A DNA stretch of 64,000 nucleotides from Moniliophthora roreri (taxonomy: Eukaryota > Basidiomycota > Agaricomycetes > Agaricales > Marasmiaceae), in NCBI GenBank assembly GCA_001466705.2, contig LATX02000238.1:186001-250000 (forward strand), given 5' to 3'. Every line of letters starts with the position of its first letter. The stretch's first letter is position 1. The position numbers were made by a program, and so were the translations under genes. The notes below the pieces were generated by a model, which did no database searches, was not told the DNA's origin, and saw only the letters and a list, made by a program, of their open reading frames with translations. Of the stretch, positions 1 through 10,533 are shown piece after piece.

Positions 1-673
1 CTGGTTTGAGGTCGATCACGTGATCATAGGTCTGGGCAGGTGGGAATCATTCGGCCTTCCCTTTCTCAAAGCGATCTCGATGTTCCCGTAGGTACTCTGG
101 AATCAGCTCGTTGATATCCTTCTTCACTGTCTGCTGTTGATAAGCCATCTCTTGAGAGGCAGTGATTTTTGCTCCGATGAGAACTTCTGGTTCGCTATTG
201 TCCAGGACCCCTCTGAACCTTTTGATCTGGATCTTCCTTCGAGGTGGAAACTGAATTTCTCCTGTTTCCCAATTGATTGCAGGGTTGTGGTATCGTAACC
301 AAGGGAGTCCCAAGATCATCTCTTCGTCTCCAATACCCGATATCATAAAGTTCTCCCTACATTCCTTTCCGGCTATGTTGAATTCTAATTCCACTACATG
401 TGTTATCCAGGCCGTCTTATTGGCTGTTCCATCCACGTTGAAAACCTTGATCTTTTCCGGCAATTGAATCCATTTCCTTCCTAAACTTCGTGCTAGTGTG
501 GAGCTTATGAACCGTCCTCTGGCTCCCGAATCCAACAATGCTTTTGTTTCGATGATTTTCGTTCCCACTTTGTACTGGAGGGGGATGTGCATAGAATTTC
601 GGTCCAGTTTAGCTAGTACAAAGTGCGAAATAGTTATCGGCGGCTGAGACATCGTCCTCTTTTGCCGTTTCAA
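1..673 (-). pseudogene. gypsy pol fragment: retropepsin-like aspartic protease and start of RT
   Basis: The segment 47-673 encodes about 208 residues with a retroviral-type aspartic protease. The motif LLDSGARGRFIS near residue 46 is the D-S/T-G active site, and a later ILGLPWLRYHNP is the conserved ILG(x)PWL motif of gypsy proteases. The frame ends at a TGA (47-49) in the middle of the linker to reverse transcriptase. Reading through it gives FPPAQTYDHVIDLKP up to the window edge, the usual start of basidiomycete gypsy RT. The residue expected at the stop is arginine, so a CGA to TGA change is the simplest explanation. The frame overlaps the end of the gag tail by a few bases in another phase, as expected for a gag-pol frameshift. 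Confidence 0.8.
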
Positions 674-1998
674 AAACCCTCTTGTTCCATCAAGTCGAGG
701 AGCGAGTCCTTTTCATCTCCCATCTCATTCACCAATGCTCGTATCTTCGCGAATCTCTCTTCTTTTGAAAGCTTCTTCGGCTCTTCTCATTTCTTCTCAT
801 CCTTCTTTTCGTCTTTCTTCGGCAAATCTGGGCAGTCCTTGATTTGGTGTCCGTTTCGTCCACATCGGAAACATAACCCCTTCGCCATATATTCCTTCTG
901 ATCAATGTCGCTGATCTGTTTGATAGCGACTTCTTCCTTCTTCCGGAAATTCCTTTGGGGTTTCTTCCCTCCATGTTCTTCGTCCCATACCTTTCCGTAC
1001 TCCTGCGCCTGCTTGTAACTTTCATCAAATAAGATGGCGGCGTTCATCCAATCCTTGATCGTAGTTGGCGCCCCTTCTGGTCTTGTCATGATCTTGAGCG
1101 CTAGACTTCTGGGCAACCCTCGTTTGAAGGCCATGATCTGGGCCACATCGTTGTACCTGGTTTGCTTCGCGAGATAAGTAAACTGATAGGTGTATTCGTC
1201 GGCTCTATCCGTCATCTTCAGATCTTTAAGCTCCAATTGTGCCTTTAACGTGGGGTCGAGGGGCTCAAAAGAGGTTTTGAAATCCTCTAAGAAGTCCGCC
1301 CATGTAACCTTCTCTGCTTCCAGATTGAACGCGAGCAGGAGGTCAGTTTTGTTGTTCTTCCAGAATTCTCCGGGTCCATTGGTCATGTAGGAAAGGAGAA
1401 ACAGCTTCTTTGACCTGTCGTTGGGGAACACCTTTGGGTTAAGTGCAACATAGATCAGAACTTCCCATAGAAACCGTTTTGCTTCCCTTCTGGCTCCCGT
1501 AAATGCTCTCGGCAGAGCAGCCTTAACCTCTTTTACTGCTGATACTACTTGTACCGGCATTGCTGATCCAATAACTGCTTCTTCTGATTCCTCCTTCTTC
1601 GGTCGGCTTCCTGATGGCCTCTTATCTTCTGACATTTCCTCCAATTGTATTTTCGGTGATCTGGGGCTGTTCTTTAGTTCCTGTAGTAATCGTTAGAACG
1701 GGTCTAGTTCTGGAGATGTCGATGAGGTATTCAATGTATCCGATTCTGGCAACTTCGGTGTGTTTGGCGATAATTTTTCTTCAAATTCGGTTGCTCTTGA
1801 TCCAGTTGGAATGGATAATGGGGTCAAGATTCTCCTTGTTTCTGGGTCTTCTTCAAGTGTCTCGGTTAGAGGCCGACTCATTGGCGATGGCGAGTGCAAG
1901 GGGGTCAATAGTTCTCGGCGTGATGCTTGGGTTAGCAGTGGGATCGCTCGTCCACCAGGATTCAATATGGATTGGGTTTGTAGCCCACACCAGCGCAT
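670..1998 (-). pseudogene. gypsy gag polyprotein with zinc knuckle, interrupted by stops
   Basis: The best-preserved part (787-1644, 285 residues) is a retrotransposon gag protein. A capsid-like helical region contains WADFLEDFKTSFEPLDP and YTYQFTYLAKQTRY, and a C-terminal CCHC knuckle reads CFRCGRNGHQIKDC. Gag would form the cytoplasmic particle that packages element RNA. The same reading frame continues upstream to 1998 but is cut by a TAA near 1691-1693. It continues downstream past a TGA at 787-789 as a charged tail (KKLSKEERFAKIRALVNEMG) ending at 670. These two stops split one original gag frame into three pieces, so I call it a pseudogene. The leader piece is rich in Pro, Ser and Thr and resembles nothing specific. 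Confidence 0.8.
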
Positions 1999-2110
1999 TT
2001 CCGCTTCGGCAATGTCTTGCTCGAGCTGTTGTTCCGTCCATGGCAGCGTCTTGTCGTCCTTTAGTGATGCCTAAACCTGGGTAGGTCAGCAATCGATCAG
2101 CTTGACCTTA

Positions 2111-2314
2111 TGTTACGTTACTTGTGCAGCAACGTCAACTTCAACTACCTATGAAAGGAAGAGCCCTTCACGAGTAGTTTCTAAGTTCAAGTTTAAGTTC
2201 GTTCAGCCGACACTGAAGTTCAGAGATCTGTCTTGTTGCATTGACACAAGCTTAGATTAACTAGGTCAAGCTGGAGACTTCGAGTCTCAGCTTGAGCGCT
2301 TTAAATACGTTACA
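2111..2314 (-). repeat. possible 5' LTR of the gypsy element
   Basis: Read on the element strand, this stretch starts TGTAACGT and ends ACGTAACA, giving the TG...CA ends and short terminal inverted match usual for LTRs. It lies just upstream of the gag leader. The partner LTR is outside the window, no convincing primer-binding site was seen directly inside it, and no 5-bp target duplication can be tested. The exact boundaries are therefore a guess. Confidence 0.35.
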
Positions 2315-2426
2315 GACATTCTAATACTCCTACGTATGAGAAAGAGCGGTAAGTCTGGGGTTTACATAAGAATTCCTGAAGCTATCGGGGTATGAATAAT
2401 ACAAAGGGATAGGTAAAAGGGGACAA

Positions 2427-2519
2427 GGAAGGTGTACGAGTCCGATGGAAATGAGAAGCATGTAGAGAGGGAAGAAGGGGGCTGGGAAGGTGTATAAGTC
2501 CGAGGGGAACACGAAAGGC
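2427..2519. repeat. imperfect tandem repeat, purine-rich
   Basis: Two copies of a unit with GGAAGGTGTA(C/T)(G/A)AGTCCGA lie about 57 bp apart in a purine-rich stretch between the retroelement and the MULE remnant. It probably marks the rearranged junction where the 5' half of the transposase gene is missing. Confidence 0.5.
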
Positions 2520-2559
2520 GTCTGAGGAAAGAGAAGAAAAGAAGAGAAAAGAAGCAGAC

Positions 2560-4152
2560 ATGACAGTAGAAGAAGAAAAGCGTAACATAAATCCTGAATT
2601 CATTCACATCGACAAAGATATGGCTGAGATTACAATGGCACAGGAGATCTGGCCCAATGCAAAGGTTCAGATTTGCTGGTGGCATCAGTGTAAGGCAATT
2701 CGAGAGCATCTTTCAAAAGCCAAACTATCAACAACACCATATAATGCCCTTCATGCCCATGAGAAGTTCTTGTTCATTGATATGAACTTCATTCCTCTTG
2801 GAAGACCTGATCTGAACAAATTTGAAGGTGGTTGTGAGGGTGGCAGTAGAGATAGCACCGAAGAGGAAGCATTATTGGATTATCAGAAGGATCTGAATGC
2901 AGTTTACATTACTATACCTGCAACACAAGCAAAACTGTGCCTAGAGGACAATAATGTGCCAGGCACATCAACTCAACTGCCGAAACTAATAATCAAGATA
3001 CCACCACTTAAGCCTGTGACAGAGCACATTGCCATTGAGGTGAGACAAACATTCTGCCCTCTGGAGCTGTGAGAAGTTGTCATCTCAAAGATGGATGCAC
3101 ATCGCCACATTTATCCATTGATACCAGGATACTCAGCACCAATGGCAGAGGGCATTTATCACTGGGCTGTCAAGAAAATGTATGCATTTTGCGAGCTGCA
3201 TGATTTACAGGAGTTATGGGCATACCTTTGGGAAAACTGGTACTGTCCTGGCCACTGGGATTTGTGGGCTTGTTCTACTGCTAACAAAATCCCATGGCTG
3301 AGGACCACAATGCTTAATGAGAGTCACTGGCACCATATAAAGCAGGACTTTTTGCATCATTTTCATAAACCCCACCTGGACCTTTTGGTATGGATCATTG
3401 TCACAAAATTGGGACCAACATACCTGCAAAAGCTCAAGAACCTAACTAGTGAGCATGGGCAGATATATCGGGATCCAGCAGCCTGGAGGAAACCATTTAA
3501 GAAGGAGTGGCAGCACTGCGAACAGAAGGAGATAACGTTACCTATCAACCCAAAATATCGACCAGATCCTGTTTGTTGGACATGCACCTGTCCAATGCAG
3601 ACTACCAATTGTTTCCTCCTTTGTAAACATCTTGTCCAAGCTGTAGAACTGGTACCTCCAGATTTCTTCTTTGAAGTCAAACGTAACCATGAACAACCAT
3701 TTTGGACCCATCCTAGTCTTGTCCCAAAGCTGGGATATCTATCCAATCAATCAGATGATGCTGCCAAGATTATTGATGTAGACAACAAAGTGCCTGTGCG
3801 GAATGAACTGGAAAATAGGAATGAATCTGAGGAAGAAGATGAATATCAAGTGGAAGCAGAAGCAGTAATGTTACCTACCAACATGACATATAACAAGTGT
3901 ATGGCATCCATGGCCAAGTTGCTGAGAGACTTTGCAGATGCCCTGAATTATCAGCAACAGTTCCGAGATGACCACTTCTTGAAAAACTTGGAATGACAGG
4001 GAGCCAGATTCTTGAGGTTGATGGAAAGTTGTTTTGCTAAGGAATGTCACCAGAACACAGATAGAGGGGCACCAACAGCCACTTGGGGGGCTGACACAAT
4101 GTCAGCAATGTTTTACTGCACTTGTCCATGTCAGGCAGAGGAACAGACATAG
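2560..4152 (+). pseudogene. MULE-type transposase, C-terminal half with SWIM finger, two nonsense codons
   Basis: One continuous frame, apart from two internal TGA codons (3070-3072 and 3994-3996), encodes the second half of a Mutator-like (MULE) transposase. It opens with IHIDKDMAEITMAQEIWP and QICWWHQCKAIREHL, matching the end of the MULE DDE core (Asp then C/W-x-H). A conserved block follows around AYLWENWY and ESHWHHIKQDFLHHFH. A SWIM zinc finger, CWTCTCPMQ...FLLCKHLVQ, lies near 3574-3640. After the second stop the frame continues (GARFLRLMESCF) to a final TAG at 4150-4152. The N-terminal half of the DDE domain is absent, replaced by repeat-rich DNA. In related proteins recalled from memory both stop positions are arginine, so CGA to TGA is likely. 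The first could be read as a 51-nt intron (3040-3090), but that would delete conserved residues. Confidence 0.85.
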
Positions 4153-5684
4153 TGTATTGTGTGTAGCAAATTACAATGGTAACTCTATATGATGTTTCTA
4201 TAGTGGAATTTAATATATATGGGAAAAATAAGAATTTTTTCGAACTACACACCATCCATGACCCATACCCACTGGAAAATAACTTAAAGAGGCACAACGT
4301 CAAGGCTTTGAAGTTGTCGAAGGCCATGTAAGCTCATCAGGCGGAGTCCGAAAAGTTCTGAGGAACAAAGGTCCATGGACATCATGTGACTGTCAAGGTA
4401 GGGGGATAGCAAGGGTGTATGGTCTGGTTGGTGGGGGTTATGACTGGTTTTAAGGGTTATAGTACCCTGCAGGTCAATTATAAGCCCCAGGGAACTCATT
4501 ATAGCACTACATGGTTTTTGCTGATGTAGGGCAGGAGTGCTCTATAGCTGAGGCAGTAATAATGTTCACAGATCTGCTGGTAGCTGGAAGCATTCTAATT
4601 GAGAACAATGCAGTGTAGGGTAAAGAGATTAGAATGCACCTCAGTCGCGACATGTCTGTATGTCAAAATTCTCAGTTCACAATCCAGGTGACAGGCAAAA
4701 AATAGCATAACATCCATAAAATTTTTCAGTGAAAAAAACTGAGATACAGGTAGAATAGGTCATAGAGAATGAATATACCGAGTTTCAGAGGGAAAGGCCA
4801 AAGGATGGGGGGGCCACGAGGCAGAAATTGTGCAACGTCACCTGCGAACCAGAAACTACAAACAGAGACAAATACGGACCGGACCGATCCCCCACATGAA
4901 GTCCGAACACTCGCCATGTCAGCAGCACCTCACTAAACCAAGGTCCGTCACTAGAAGCCAGTTTTCCGTTCACTCTACTACGCGGGCTTCATCCCCGAAT
5001 TTCACAACGAGAGGCTTTCGTAACGGCAAGTGCTCGTTTCTCTTCTCAGTAACTCAACTGCATACTATATCATGATAGATATTGAAGAACTTTAAAGGAC
5101 GTGGTGCATCACTGTGGAAGGACCGAATTTCATGACCTCTCGCTTGATCCCTCGGACAAGTTCCTCGACGTCACCCGAATTACGGCTAGAATGAGTTTTC
5201 TCGGCGAAACGGTCCCGAAGCGACGCCGTTCGAGACGGAGGAATGCAGGGGCCGAAAAGGGATTTCTTGCGGGTTGTAGCTCCGCGTTCTGGTATGCATC
5301 TGGGCTCTACTGATTCTTCAACTCTATTTTACCGGTATACAAAAAAGTACCTGAACAGAAGAAGGCTTTACCGCCAATCACTGATCGATACTAGACGACT
5401 CGTGGAACTGATACATGTGAATAGAATGATACTACAAAAAATCCGGAGGAAAAGTATGGTGTTTTGCGGGGTGTTTTGCGGGGTTCCGAGGCCATCGTTG
5501 CGATGGCCTAGGGCCGTCATCTAGAGGAAGCGACTGTCCGAGCCGCCGATGGCTGTTCGGGTTGTCCCTGACGCCTGACGGAGAGCAGAGGCCGATGTGT
5601 GTTTGAACATGTCTTTTTAATGCTTCTAAAGGACTTTCAGCAATCGCATCCTCATTTCTGTCCTCCACGTCTAACAAGCCTGCC
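4153..5684. other. intergenic, no gene recognised
   Basis: No reading frame here has convincing protein character. At 5489-5509 there is a perfect hairpin with 9-bp arms AGGCCATCG / CGATGGCCT and a 3-nt loop. Just before it are two copies of the 12-mer GTGTTTTGCGGG. These lie roughly 180-225 bp upstream of the secreted-protein start at 5685 and could be part of its upstream region. No terminal inverted repeats matching the MULE remnant were found. Confidence 0.5.
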
Positions 5685-6338
5685 ATGAAGCTACTCTCCC
5701 TTTCAGCCCTCGCTGTCGCTGCGTCTGCAACTGTTCTTCCTAGGGCCCCGTCCCCCGGTGAATGTGTCAGTATCGCGAAATTCCGTGCTGTCTACCATGG
5801 GAATTATGACGCATCTTGCTACAACATGGTTGCTGCTTGCGAAGCCAAACAAAGCGCAGGTGTTACCGATCTTTGGAGTGAGAAGACTTGTGTAGCCGCA
5901 GCTACTTGCCAAGGAGTGCGTCTTGATCCTCAAGTTTTCTACACGAACTGACATATTAGTAGACGTATCTTACTGTCGGCCGTGCTGAGTGCACGAGCGA
6001 GGTAGTTGCGGCCCTTGGACAAACTGGTTTGCCTCACCTCAACTATAATATCTATGCTGGGATCGTCGGAGATTGTGCATGGCAGGAAGGCGGATGCCCC
6101 ATCACGCAGCAGAACTATATTGATTTCTACTATGGCGCGCTTAGCGAAATCAACACCAATGTTTGGCCGGAGTAAGTTGATATTGCTTTCGAGTGTTGAT
6201 CGAGTACTGATTGGACTTTTTTGCAGTGTGAACCGTGTCATTAGCTGGTGGGGATACATCAAAGATTGGGCTGCGACTGGCGAGACCGTACCATACACCA
6301 ACTTTGATGATTGGCTGCACTACTCCAATTCTTCATAA
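5685..6338 (+). CDS. small secreted cysteine-rich protein, family unknown (183 aa)
   Basis: Three exons fit well: 5685-5915, 5963-6171 and 6227-6338, with introns of 47 and 55 nt. Together they encode 183 residues. The start MKLLSLSALAVAASATVLPR is a clear signal peptide, so the product should be secreted. The mature part has eight cysteines and many aromatic residues, including YIDFYYGAL, ISWWGYIKDW and NFDDWLHYSN near the C terminus. Eight cysteines suggest up to four disulfides. I do not recognise a named domain. It ends 788 bp from the convergent thaumatin-like gene, which is also secreted. It could be an effector-like or cell-wall protein, but nothing in the sequence proves a role. Confidence 0.75.
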
Positions 6339-7126
6339 GTTTGGCAGGTGGCGCCATATACCACAGATGGACTTGATACACAGGATTTCGTACTACTCTG
6401 TTGATACTACTACATTATTTTTGTCTTTGATAACAGTTATTATAGGTTCTCAAAGTTTGATTTTGACAAGTGCGGAGTAATGTGTGAGCGCTGGAGCTTG
6501 GTGCTAAACGCCGCGTTACAACTTCTATCGCATTTACTCATGGACTCATCAACGTCCACTTCACTGCAACCCCTACTTCAGGGCATACCATGTCAACCTG
6601 CCATCCTGAAAATGCAAAACTTTTGGAAAGTAGCATAAGTCGAAAAGAAGGCAAGATCTCAGGCTTCTCTACAAGAGCGAATCACCCAGTCCAGTTCTCT
6701 AGCGGTCGGAGCAGATCATGGTCGCGGCGACCTCAGAGCTCTACGCAACGTGGATTCTTCGTCTCTGAGTGTGATTAGAGTGCTGGAGGAATATTTGAGC
6801 TGGCCTGAAGCTTGCTTGTAGAGTACATTCTCGAAGACTCGGACGGGCTTCATGAAACTTTCACAAGAATGGACAATTGCAGGGGGAATTTTTGTGAGCT
6901 CAAGGGACAGCCCACGTTATTCCGCTCCTCTATGTCTGAGAGTTTTGAACCAGGCTCAGGTAGGAGTCCCCTGTCGATACTTCATCGTATCGGTCTCCTT
7001 ACAAAAGTATTATGTTTCTCTTTGAAACGCTGTGGTGCAAGACAAGACCTTTCGCAATATATTCTTTGCAAAGATTCGATTAAAGAATATAGTCGGTAAT
7101 TAAAATACACCTTGGTGCCTCGTATT
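6339..7126. other. intergenic between convergent secreted-protein genes
   Basis: Only short frames without protein character occur. The region presumably holds the 3' untranslated regions of the genes on either side. Confidence 0.5.
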
Positions 7127-8367
7127 TCAAGGGCAGAAGGTCAAGGTGTAATCGGCGTTCAAACCAGAGTCGCAGGTCCGCAAAGCAGTGGGATCGTCGA
7201 AAGCATAGGCATAGGCGTTGGGACAGGCATTCTCTATTTTTTGAATGATCAGCATCTCGTCGTCATAGTCCATCAATGGGACGTACTGAAGAAGTTGTAG
7301 AACTGAACACCATCGGAAGGACAGGTATCCGGAGTGTTGTGAGATCCGCTACAGCAGTTGGGGGAATCTTGCGGATTTCCATCCAAGTTGGCTGAACAAG
7401 CCGAGTTGCATCCTGTCCGATGGTTCAAATCAGATTATATGTTAATGATATGTCAAAGGATGTTTAAGCCAACCTCCGGGTACTGCAAGTTCGGCGGGGC
7501 CTGTTGTTATTCGTGAATATTCCCTCGCGAAAACAAGAACATCCTGTAACTTACAGTTTGCATTCAAGTCGACTGGGCAGTCAGCCACGGGGCAGTTCAC
7601 GTTGTTAGTGATTGCCATAGGAATGTTAGAGCCGTCGACGAGCGAAACTGAGAGTTATGTATGAGTATTGTACGGGGAGGCCCTTGAGTTGAATGATGCT
7701 TACCGTCATAGTTGTCAAGGTTTCCTGCACCTTGAAGAGTCCATTCAGCAAGTGTAGCCGGTGGAATACCCTGCAAAATTTTAGTGATAAACTAGGACTA
7801 CACAATGACGGGAAAAGCTAACAGTACCGCCAACAGCAGCGCATTCCAGTCCACCATTGCACCCGCCACTGACACAAGAATTGGGTCCGGGATTAGTGGA
7901 GAAATCACATTGGAGCCGTCCCTAGTCACCCGTACTTGTTAACGCATATTGCTACGTGGAAGCCGAGAACGTACCCAGATGCGGCCCGCCTTCCAATCGT
8001 TTGGAACGAAGAAGGACACTTGAGTCTTGGGTGCGGCCTCCCATCTATAAGGCAGCGATAAGTCAACTCCAGCGACAAATTACGAGACAGGGACAGTGTT
8101 CTTACCCAGTCGCAAAATCTGGGCGGGCGGAACCAGCGTTGGGGTCAGTGAACATCTACAAGTAGGTCAGAAAGCCGCAGAGTCGGACGTCTGTCGGGGG
8201 GAGCGTACTGCAGGCCTGTCAAACCTTGGTTAGAGGTATCCCGGAGCAAAACGAATAACCTGGGCAACGCACCAAACGGTGAAATCACAGTTGTTCCTAA
8301 CTGTAAACGTGCGAGCACTGGCAGTCGAGATGACGCTGAGCAACGCGAAAGCAAATAGTCCTTTCAT
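7127..8367 (-). CDS. thaumatin-like protein, with a probable +1 frameshift in the last exon
   Basis: Ten exons, from 8273-8367 down to 7127-7234, give about 245 residues of the thaumatin/osmotin family, secreted proteins some of which bind or cut beta-1,3-glucan. The protein starts MKGLFAFALLSVISTASA (signal peptide). It then shows the family landmarks RTFTVRNNCDFTVWPAMF, GRLQCDFSTNPG, CVSGGCNGGLEC, EWTLQGAGNLDNYDVSLVDG, CPVADC, CNSACSANLDG, CCSG and SDGVQFYNFF. Exon 2 is only 7 nt (8209-8215, encoding WPA with its neighbours), flanked by introns of 57 and 53 nt. In the last exon NACPNAYAYAF and DDPTALRTCDSGLNADYTL lie in different frames because of one extra T in a TTTT run (about 7199-7202). 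The end given assumes the family frame; without correction the C terminus is altered and longer. Confidence 0.88.
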
Positions 8368-9878
8368 GTTCTGAAATCGATGAGACGTTGAGAGATCTGG
8401 AGGTTGCAGTAGAGAAGAAAGGTCGATGTAGAGGTCGAGCTGGGTAGCCCATATCCAAAATTAATCTCTTTTATACCAGATTTTGCTCAATATCCTATAT
8501 GCGTTACTAGTAGTTCCGAGGTCGTAGTTTTCAAGTTGAGGGACTTGTGAGGGCATCGAATCCCGAGATACATGATAGCCGAAGAGGGCGCCCCGAATAT
8601 TTTTGTTGGCCGTGCTGCCGCAGCGGATTGGAATGAGCTAAAACTGAGCTTCCTCTCGGTAGGTGAACATATGTTGTGAGAGACTGCAGTATAGAAACTT
8701 TTGTGGCAAGATGCTAAACCAAAGTTCTCTGCACGCCGAGATACTGATGAACCAGTGGTGCTCGCATAGAAGGGCTCTGTAGAGCTCGCTTTAGACCAGT
8801 ATGTCGGGACAGAGAAAAGGTGCAAAGACAGACTCGAAAGCTAGGCTGACTCTGGGCGTTAAGAGAGTGTCACATTTTGTCACGGTCACCTGTACGGTTA
8901 CCGGCGGGTCTTGTTTTCTTCCCATCGCTGTTCTCCATTCTCAACGGCGGTTACCCAACAGCGGTTACCCAATGCTATTTGCTGCGCTCGCTGATTATCA
9001 CCCTCGGATCGACTGGCTTGTCACTCGGCATGGTTTGGATCATAACCCAGACGTCCTCAGATGACCCTATCCGACTCCGAATCATCGCAAATTATAAGGA
9101 TTTGGGCTTGTTGAGGACGGAATGGTTAATATCGTCGTAGCTAGATTTTAGCATCTTGGTACGCATTTTCATATTCGCATGGCCTATTCGTACTGACACG
9201 ATTGTCTAGGAGCAGTCTCGCACAGGGCGACGATCACCGAAACAATTGAGACAACGCATCTTCGTACTCGTGGCCATCGAACTGACTCCCAAGAGAAAGC
9301 GGGTCATAACGATAAATTCAAAGTTCGGCATATGCATAGCATCCTCGTGAAATACACTTCACCGATGCGAAAAACTCTCGCCTAATTCAACTATATGGAT
9401 CAACCGCGTCCTTTGACATCGGAGGGTAATCAGTCTCTTATTGCCGTGATATCTGCTCACTGACCTCACCTCCGCCAGCTATAATATTGCATACTGTTGC
9501 CGGAGGGCGTGCGCGATGTGTACTATATGTCAAGTTCGCCACGGGTAATGCGTTTGTTTATTGCTCTTGCGCCGAATAACTGCTTTCCAGCCACTGTGCT
9601 TTCACCACGACGATCTTCCGCAGGAAAGGAACACCAGGCTTCCATAACCTGGATGATAAGGCGGCCTCTGCTTCTCTTTGATCATTTGGTCGTCACTGAT
9701 AGGTTTCAAAGAGAAAGGTCCGTTCACTGTTTGGCTCCCCCTTTGTCGTCACTGATTCGATGAGCGGTGCACAGACCTCACAAAGCAACAATCGATAATT
9801 CATTCGCATGGCAGGACATAGACTGTATAAAGGAAGACCTGCCTTGTACCGCCCACGTTCTTAACTTTCACCTCCGTG
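8368..9878. other. intergenic upstream of thaumatin-like and sHSP genes
   Basis: This is the shared upstream region of two divergent genes. I see no supported coding frame. A TATA element at 9826-9832 serves the heat-shock gene. Confidence 0.5.
9826..9832 (+). promoter_or_regulatory. TATA box of first sHSP gene
   Basis: TATAAAG lies 53 bp before the ATG at 9879. The tandem paralogue has a TATA box at nearly the same distance (52 bp), which supports both. Confidence 0.6.
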
Positions 9879-10533
9879 ATGGCTTCAGAAACCACTGAAT
9901 CGCGTTCAACCACTATGACTCCCGAACCCGAAGTCAAACTCAAATTCTCAGCATCAGAGAAGCGGCTCATTCTGGAAGTGGCCAAGCAACTCGCTCGACG
10001 TGCCATCGAAGAACACGAAAGGCAGAAAGAAAAGCTCAAGGCTGTTGAGTCTCAGTGGGATCAGGCCGATCTTTGGACGCCAAGGTATATACGACCAATC
10101 TCATATCTCTTTCGTTGTGCTCAAGCTCACAAATACCGTGTACAGAAATCTTCGATGATCCATTCTCGCCTTATATTGTTGCTGTATTCGAATTGCCTGG
10201 CGTAAGTCCCAAGGAATGCAGGGTCGACGTACGCAACGGCATCCTCATTGTTGAAGGCCAGCGTCGTATCAAGTATCAAAACTGCACTGACCCATCAGGA
10301 AAAGAATGGGCGCTTCATACGGATATACGAGGAGTGCGACGTTCTCTGAATGAGATGAGATATGGACGTTGGCGGAGAGAGATGAGGATGCCAGAGGGAG
10401 TAGAGGTGAGTTATATTAAGGCTAAAGCTACTTCAGGGCTAATCCGAATCTTCTACAGCCACAGCATGTTAAGTCCAGACTCGAGAATGGGGTATTACAC
10501 GTTCAATGGCCGCGGGAGCTGAATGAATCATAG
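9879..10533 (+). CDS. small heat-shock protein (Hsp20 / alpha-crystallin family), copy 1
   Basis: The gene encodes a cytosolic small heat-shock chaperone that would hold unfolding proteins. Exon 1 (9879-10084) gives MASETTESRSTTMTPEPE and a charged helix ending QADLWTP. Exon 2 gives the alpha-crystallin core: IFDDPFSPYIVAVFELPGV, the beta-strand pattern RVDVRNGILIVEGQRRI, then RYGRWRREMRMPEGVE. Exon 3 (10459-10533) ends RLENGVLHVQWPREL, the family's final G-x-L strand. The intron after exon 1 is uncertain. The obvious acceptor at 10145 breaks frame by one base, whereas a short 41-nt intron (10085-10125) keeps frame and gives 186 aa. A second sHSP follows 1.7 kb downstream with matching intron positions. 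The ATG at 9879 was chosen over a GTG just upstream. Confidence 0.85.

Larger units (their letters stand above)
1..2314 (-). mobile_element. Ty3/gypsy LTR retrotransposon, 5' part, decayed
   Basis: The left 2.3 kb holds the 5' portion of a Ty3/gypsy-type retroelement read on the minus strand. In element order it has a possible LTR (2111-2314), a leader, gag with a CCHC knuckle, an aspartic protease domain, and the first residues of reverse transcriptase before the window edge. The order gag-protease-RT and the knuckle spacing are typical of the family; the rest of pol and the 3' LTR lie outside the window. Gag and the gag-pol junction are broken by in-frame stops, so this copy is not expected to be active. 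Confidence 0.85.

Noticed and set aside
3040..3090. 51-nt intron removing the first MULE stop codon
   Set aside because: The span has GT and AG ends and preserves frame, but it encodes residues conserved in related transposases as I recall them, so a nonsense mutation is more likely.
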